From Propionibacteriaceae bacterium (GTDB lineage Bacteria; Actinomycetota; Actinomycetes; Propionibacteriales; Propionibacteriaceae): a DNA stretch of 9,287 nt. The stretch spans positions 1 to 9,287 of the forward strand of contig WRJP01000070.1 in NCBI GenBank assembly GCA_009778535.1, in the 5' to 3' direction. Of the stretch, positions 7,723 to 9,287 are shown one piece after another; the stretch's first letter is position 1; every line of letters starts with the position of its first letter. The position numbers and the translations under genes were made by a program. Under the pieces are notes generated by a model. That model was given only the letters and a program-made list of their open reading frames with translations. It made no database searches and was not told where the DNA came from.

Positions 7723-7910
7723 TTGGCTGGGTTAAGAATAAAGGACTGAGCTTTTTTTATACAAAACCTCCCGAGTTGTTCCCATCCGTCGGTTTTCCTT
7801 CTCGCAGGTTGCGAATTGCCGCACTTGTGAGCAGAACACAGCCGAAGGCTCTGTGGGAGCCGCGGGTAGTGAAGCACACTCGCTTCTGGTTTTCTGGAAG
7901 AATGCGGTAC

Positions 7911-8387
7911 ATGTCAATGCTGGGGAAGCTCCTTTCGGTGGGGGTTGGAGTCTCGTACTTAGTGAGTGCTGTTGTGAATACGATGGCATTTTTCGGTTTT
8001 CCGAATGTCATGGCAGGCAGAATTACCAGCTTTCTACTAGTTGCAGCGTGGCTTGGCTTGGCTTTTTATATGGGCTGGTTCCAGCGCCGCAAATTCGTAA
8101 GGTTTACTCTCATCTTCTGGGTAGCGGCTGCGGTGCTAGTTGCAGGGGTGACGGTAATCAGCGATTTGGTGCTACCAATAGAATTCGGAAATATTTTTGG
8201 CTCGATTCATACTGTTGTGTTGATGTTGTTTGCTGCTCCCATTTTTGGATTTCAACTGCCTATAGACAGCATGTACTACTTTGTAGTCGTGATGTTACTC
8301 ATCGCAGTTCTTAGTCTTGTTAGCTACAAAATCGGACGGATCGCCAAAGAACGAAACGCTGCTGCTTGTTCCTGCTCCCGCGACTAA
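7911..8387 (+). CDS. Small five-helix membrane protein, function unknown
   Basis: A 158-residue protein from the ATG at 7911 to TAA at 8385-8387. GGAAG (7896-7900) lies 10 bases before this ATG. An in-frame ATG at 7902 (three residues longer) has the purine run directly against it, and the ATG at 7917 has no ribosome site. Five hydrophobic segments are visible at about residues 7-28, 39-56, 67-84, 99-116 and 122-141, separated by short charged loops such as FQRRKFVRF. The C-terminal tail is basic (KIGRIAKER) and then Cys-rich, ending AAACSCSRD. No signal peptide or family motif is recognisable. It is transcribed away from the PFOR operon and shares its upstream region, which permits shared control but does not show a functional link. 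The overlapping frame at 7853-8314 lacks this hydrophobic pattern and is probably a shadow. Confidence 0.7.
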   Translation: MSMLGKLLSVGVGVSYLVSAVVNTMAFFGFPNVMAGRITSFLLVAAWLGLAFYMGWFQRRKFVRFTLIFWVAAAVLVAGVTVISDLVLPIEFGNIFGSIHTVVLMLFAAPIFGFQLPIDSMYYFVVVMLLIAVLSLVSYKIGRIAKERNAAACSCSRD

Positions 8388-8405
8388 GCAGGCAGCTTAA
8401 AATGC

Positions 8406-8424
8406 TGTGAGTTATTTATTCACA
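8406..8424. repeat. Small hairpin between convergent genes
   Basis: TGTGAGT (8406-8412) pairs with ATTCACA (8418-8424), with one G-T pair, around a TATTT loop. It lies in the 47-base gap between the membrane protein gene and the radical SAM gene. On the plus strand it is followed by seven A residues (8424-8430), so on the minus strand the T run comes before the stem, not after it. It is therefore not a canonical Rho-independent terminator in either direction, although its position between convergent stop codons suggests a role in RNA 3' ends. A second weak stem, CAGC (8393-8396) with GCTG (8404-8407), overlaps it. Confidence 0.35.
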
Positions 8425-8434
8425 AAAAAACTTA

Positions 8435-9287
8435 CTATTGTAGATTCGTGGATACGTACTTAAAACCAAGATTTGCACCTAGTAAAACCAATTTGTTGCT
8501 CCATCGGGCATTGTTCGCGCGTTTTATGACCTTACCTAGCTTGTATGAGTCCCGCCAAACTTTATGATAAATTGCTTCAAGTTCCTGTGGTGTCATGTTC
8601 TTTGGTTGGAACACCGCTTTATTTTGCGTGTACTTTTTCCAGTCCGTAGTAATAATGCGATCTTCATCGTTAAGTCGATTATACAGTTTTGAGTTGGGAA
8701 CCGGTGTGAGAATAGCATAACGAACTAAATTCACGCCAAGGTATTCGACCTGTTCAGGAAGGGTCAAAAGGGACTCTTGTGTATCAGTATCGAACCCTAA
8801 AACAAAGCAACCATTCACGCTCATATTGTGGTCGTGCATAATGTCAATGGCTTGTTTGTACTTTTGTGGATCGTTAAAATTCTTTTTTACAGATAACATA
8901 GCGGCACGGTCGAGCGACTCCAATCCAAATAAAACCCCGGCACACCCGCTTTTCTGTGCTGTCTCAACGAGCTCCGAGTCAAACGCCATTTGCACAGTGG
9001 CGTTGCAACCCCATTGGACTTTTAGCATTCTGAGTCCGTCCATAATTTCGAGCGCGTAGGGTTTGTTGTGAAAGAAATTGGGGTCGAAAAATAACAATCT
9101 CTTTGTTTTCAGTGAAGATATTTCATCAATCACAGCGGACGCAGGACGCGGACACGGCGGGTTCATAGCGCTGATGGCGCAAAACTCGCACCGATTGGGA
9201 CATCCTCGGTTCGCTACCACGCAGGGAACATTCAAATAACCTTTGTTCGGCATTAGGTCACGGCGCGGAACAACACAGTCATTGGGC
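8435..9287 (-). CDS. Radical SAM protein, probably of the B12-binding class (5' end outside window)
   Basis: The frame is open from the right window edge to TAG at 8437-8435, giving 284 visible residues. The ATG at 9253 is internal. In-frame residues upstream of it read PNDCVVPRRDL, the linker that in B12-binding radical SAM proteins leads from the cobalamin domain into the core. RGCPNRCEFC then gives the C-x3-C-x2-C motif that binds the [4Fe-4S] cluster and S-adenosylmethionine. Further core landmarks follow: FFDPNFFHN (equivalent to the usual DDnF segment), GVLFGLES, GCFVLGFDTDT and TPVPNSKLY. The roughly 80 C-terminal residues are basic and lysine/asparagine-rich, with no domain I can name. 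The substrate cannot be told; relatives include methyltransferases, cyclases and lipid or hopanoid modifying enzymes. The gene is convergent to the membrane protein gene. It is more AT-rich than the operon (three lines counted by hand gave about 32-48% GC), which may reflect transfer. Confidence 0.88.
   Translation of the reverse strand, partial: PNDCVVPRRDLMPNKGYLNVPCVVANRGCPNRCEFCAISAMNPPCPRPASAVIDEISSLKTKRLLFFDPNFFHNKPYALEIMDGLRMLKVQWGCNATVQMAFDSELVETAQKSGCAGVLFGLESLDRAAMLSVKKNFNDPQKYKQAIDIMHDHNMSVNGCFVLGFDTDTQESLLTLPEQVEYLGVNLVRYAILTPVPNSKLYNRLNDEDRIITTDWKKYTQNKAVFQPKNMTPQELEAIYHKVWRDSYKLGKVIKRANNARWSNKLVLLGANLGFKYVSTNLQ

Noticed and set aside
7837..7855. Hairpin CACAG...CTGTG with an inner AGCC/GGCT upstream of both divergent genes.
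   Set aside because: The outer and inner stems compete for the same bases, giving only a 4-5 base stem; it is likely chance.
7638..7877. 80-residue N-terminal extension of the PFOR, starting at an ATG at 7877.
   Set aside because: It is unlike any PFOR, spans the intergenic inverted repeat, and a GTG with a well-spaced ribosome site lies exactly where the family should begin.
7853..8314. A 153-codon plus-strand frame overlapping the membrane protein gene.
   Set aside because: Its translation lacks the regular hydrophobic segments seen in the 7911-8387 frame and has no family features; it is an out-of-frame shadow.
8404..8430. Rho-independent terminator from the hairpin plus homopolymer run.
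   Set aside because: The run is A on the plus strand after the stem, so in the minus direction T precedes the stem; neither orientation gives a stem followed by T.
8435..9253. Treating the radical SAM gene as complete from the ATG at 9253.
   Set aside because: The frame stays open to the window edge and the upstream residues (PRRDL) match the linker preceding the radical SAM core, so the gene starts outside the window.

Overview
The window carries two complete genes and two that are cut by its edges, in a bacterium. Its core is a two-gene operon on the minus strand that fills positions 1-7637. The first gene (7637-2679) encodes a very large single-chain pyruvate:ferredoxin oxidoreductase (PFOR)-type 2-oxoacid oxidoreductase of 1652 residues. 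The second (2682 to beyond position 1) encodes at least 894 residues. It joins a GltD/NfnB-like flavoprotein to a ferredoxin-NADP reductase/NfnA-like flavoprotein in one chain. The two genes overlap by an ATGA, so their products are probably made together and work together. The second gene continues past the left edge and lacks only a short C-terminal tail if it follows the family.

Inferred working model: the PFOR oxidises a 2-oxoacid (probably pyruvate) to acyl-CoA and CO2, or runs in reverse. Electrons pass through three internal [4Fe-4S] clusters, possibly to a fourth in an extra ferredoxin domain tethered at the C-terminus. From there they would reach the Nfn-like fusion, which can bind two flavins, a [2Fe-2S] cluster and NAD(P)(H). 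The pair would be a bacterial functional analogue of a pyruvate:NADP+ oxidoreductase, possibly with Nfn-type electron bifurcation. The PFOR has three large insertions, an appended ferredoxin and altered motif residues. The Nfn-like fusion has its halves in the opposite order to the fused forms I know, plus an unrecognised N-terminal domain and an altered N-terminal cysteine pattern.

The operon is followed upstream by a 273-base intergenic region (7638-7910) with a good inverted repeat, and then by a divergent plus-strand gene (7911-8387) for a small protein with five predicted membrane helices that I do not recognise. A 47-base convergent gap with a small hairpin separates it from a minus-strand radical SAM gene (8435 to beyond 9287) whose upstream part lies outside the window. 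The latter is clearly more AT-rich than the operon. The operon's codon use and GC content (mostly 50-65% in lines counted by hand) fit a mid-GC bacterium with anaerobic or microaerobic metabolism. I lean weakly towards Proteobacteria, but the sequence does not settle the phylum. No tRNA, rRNA, CRISPR array or insertion sequence was seen.
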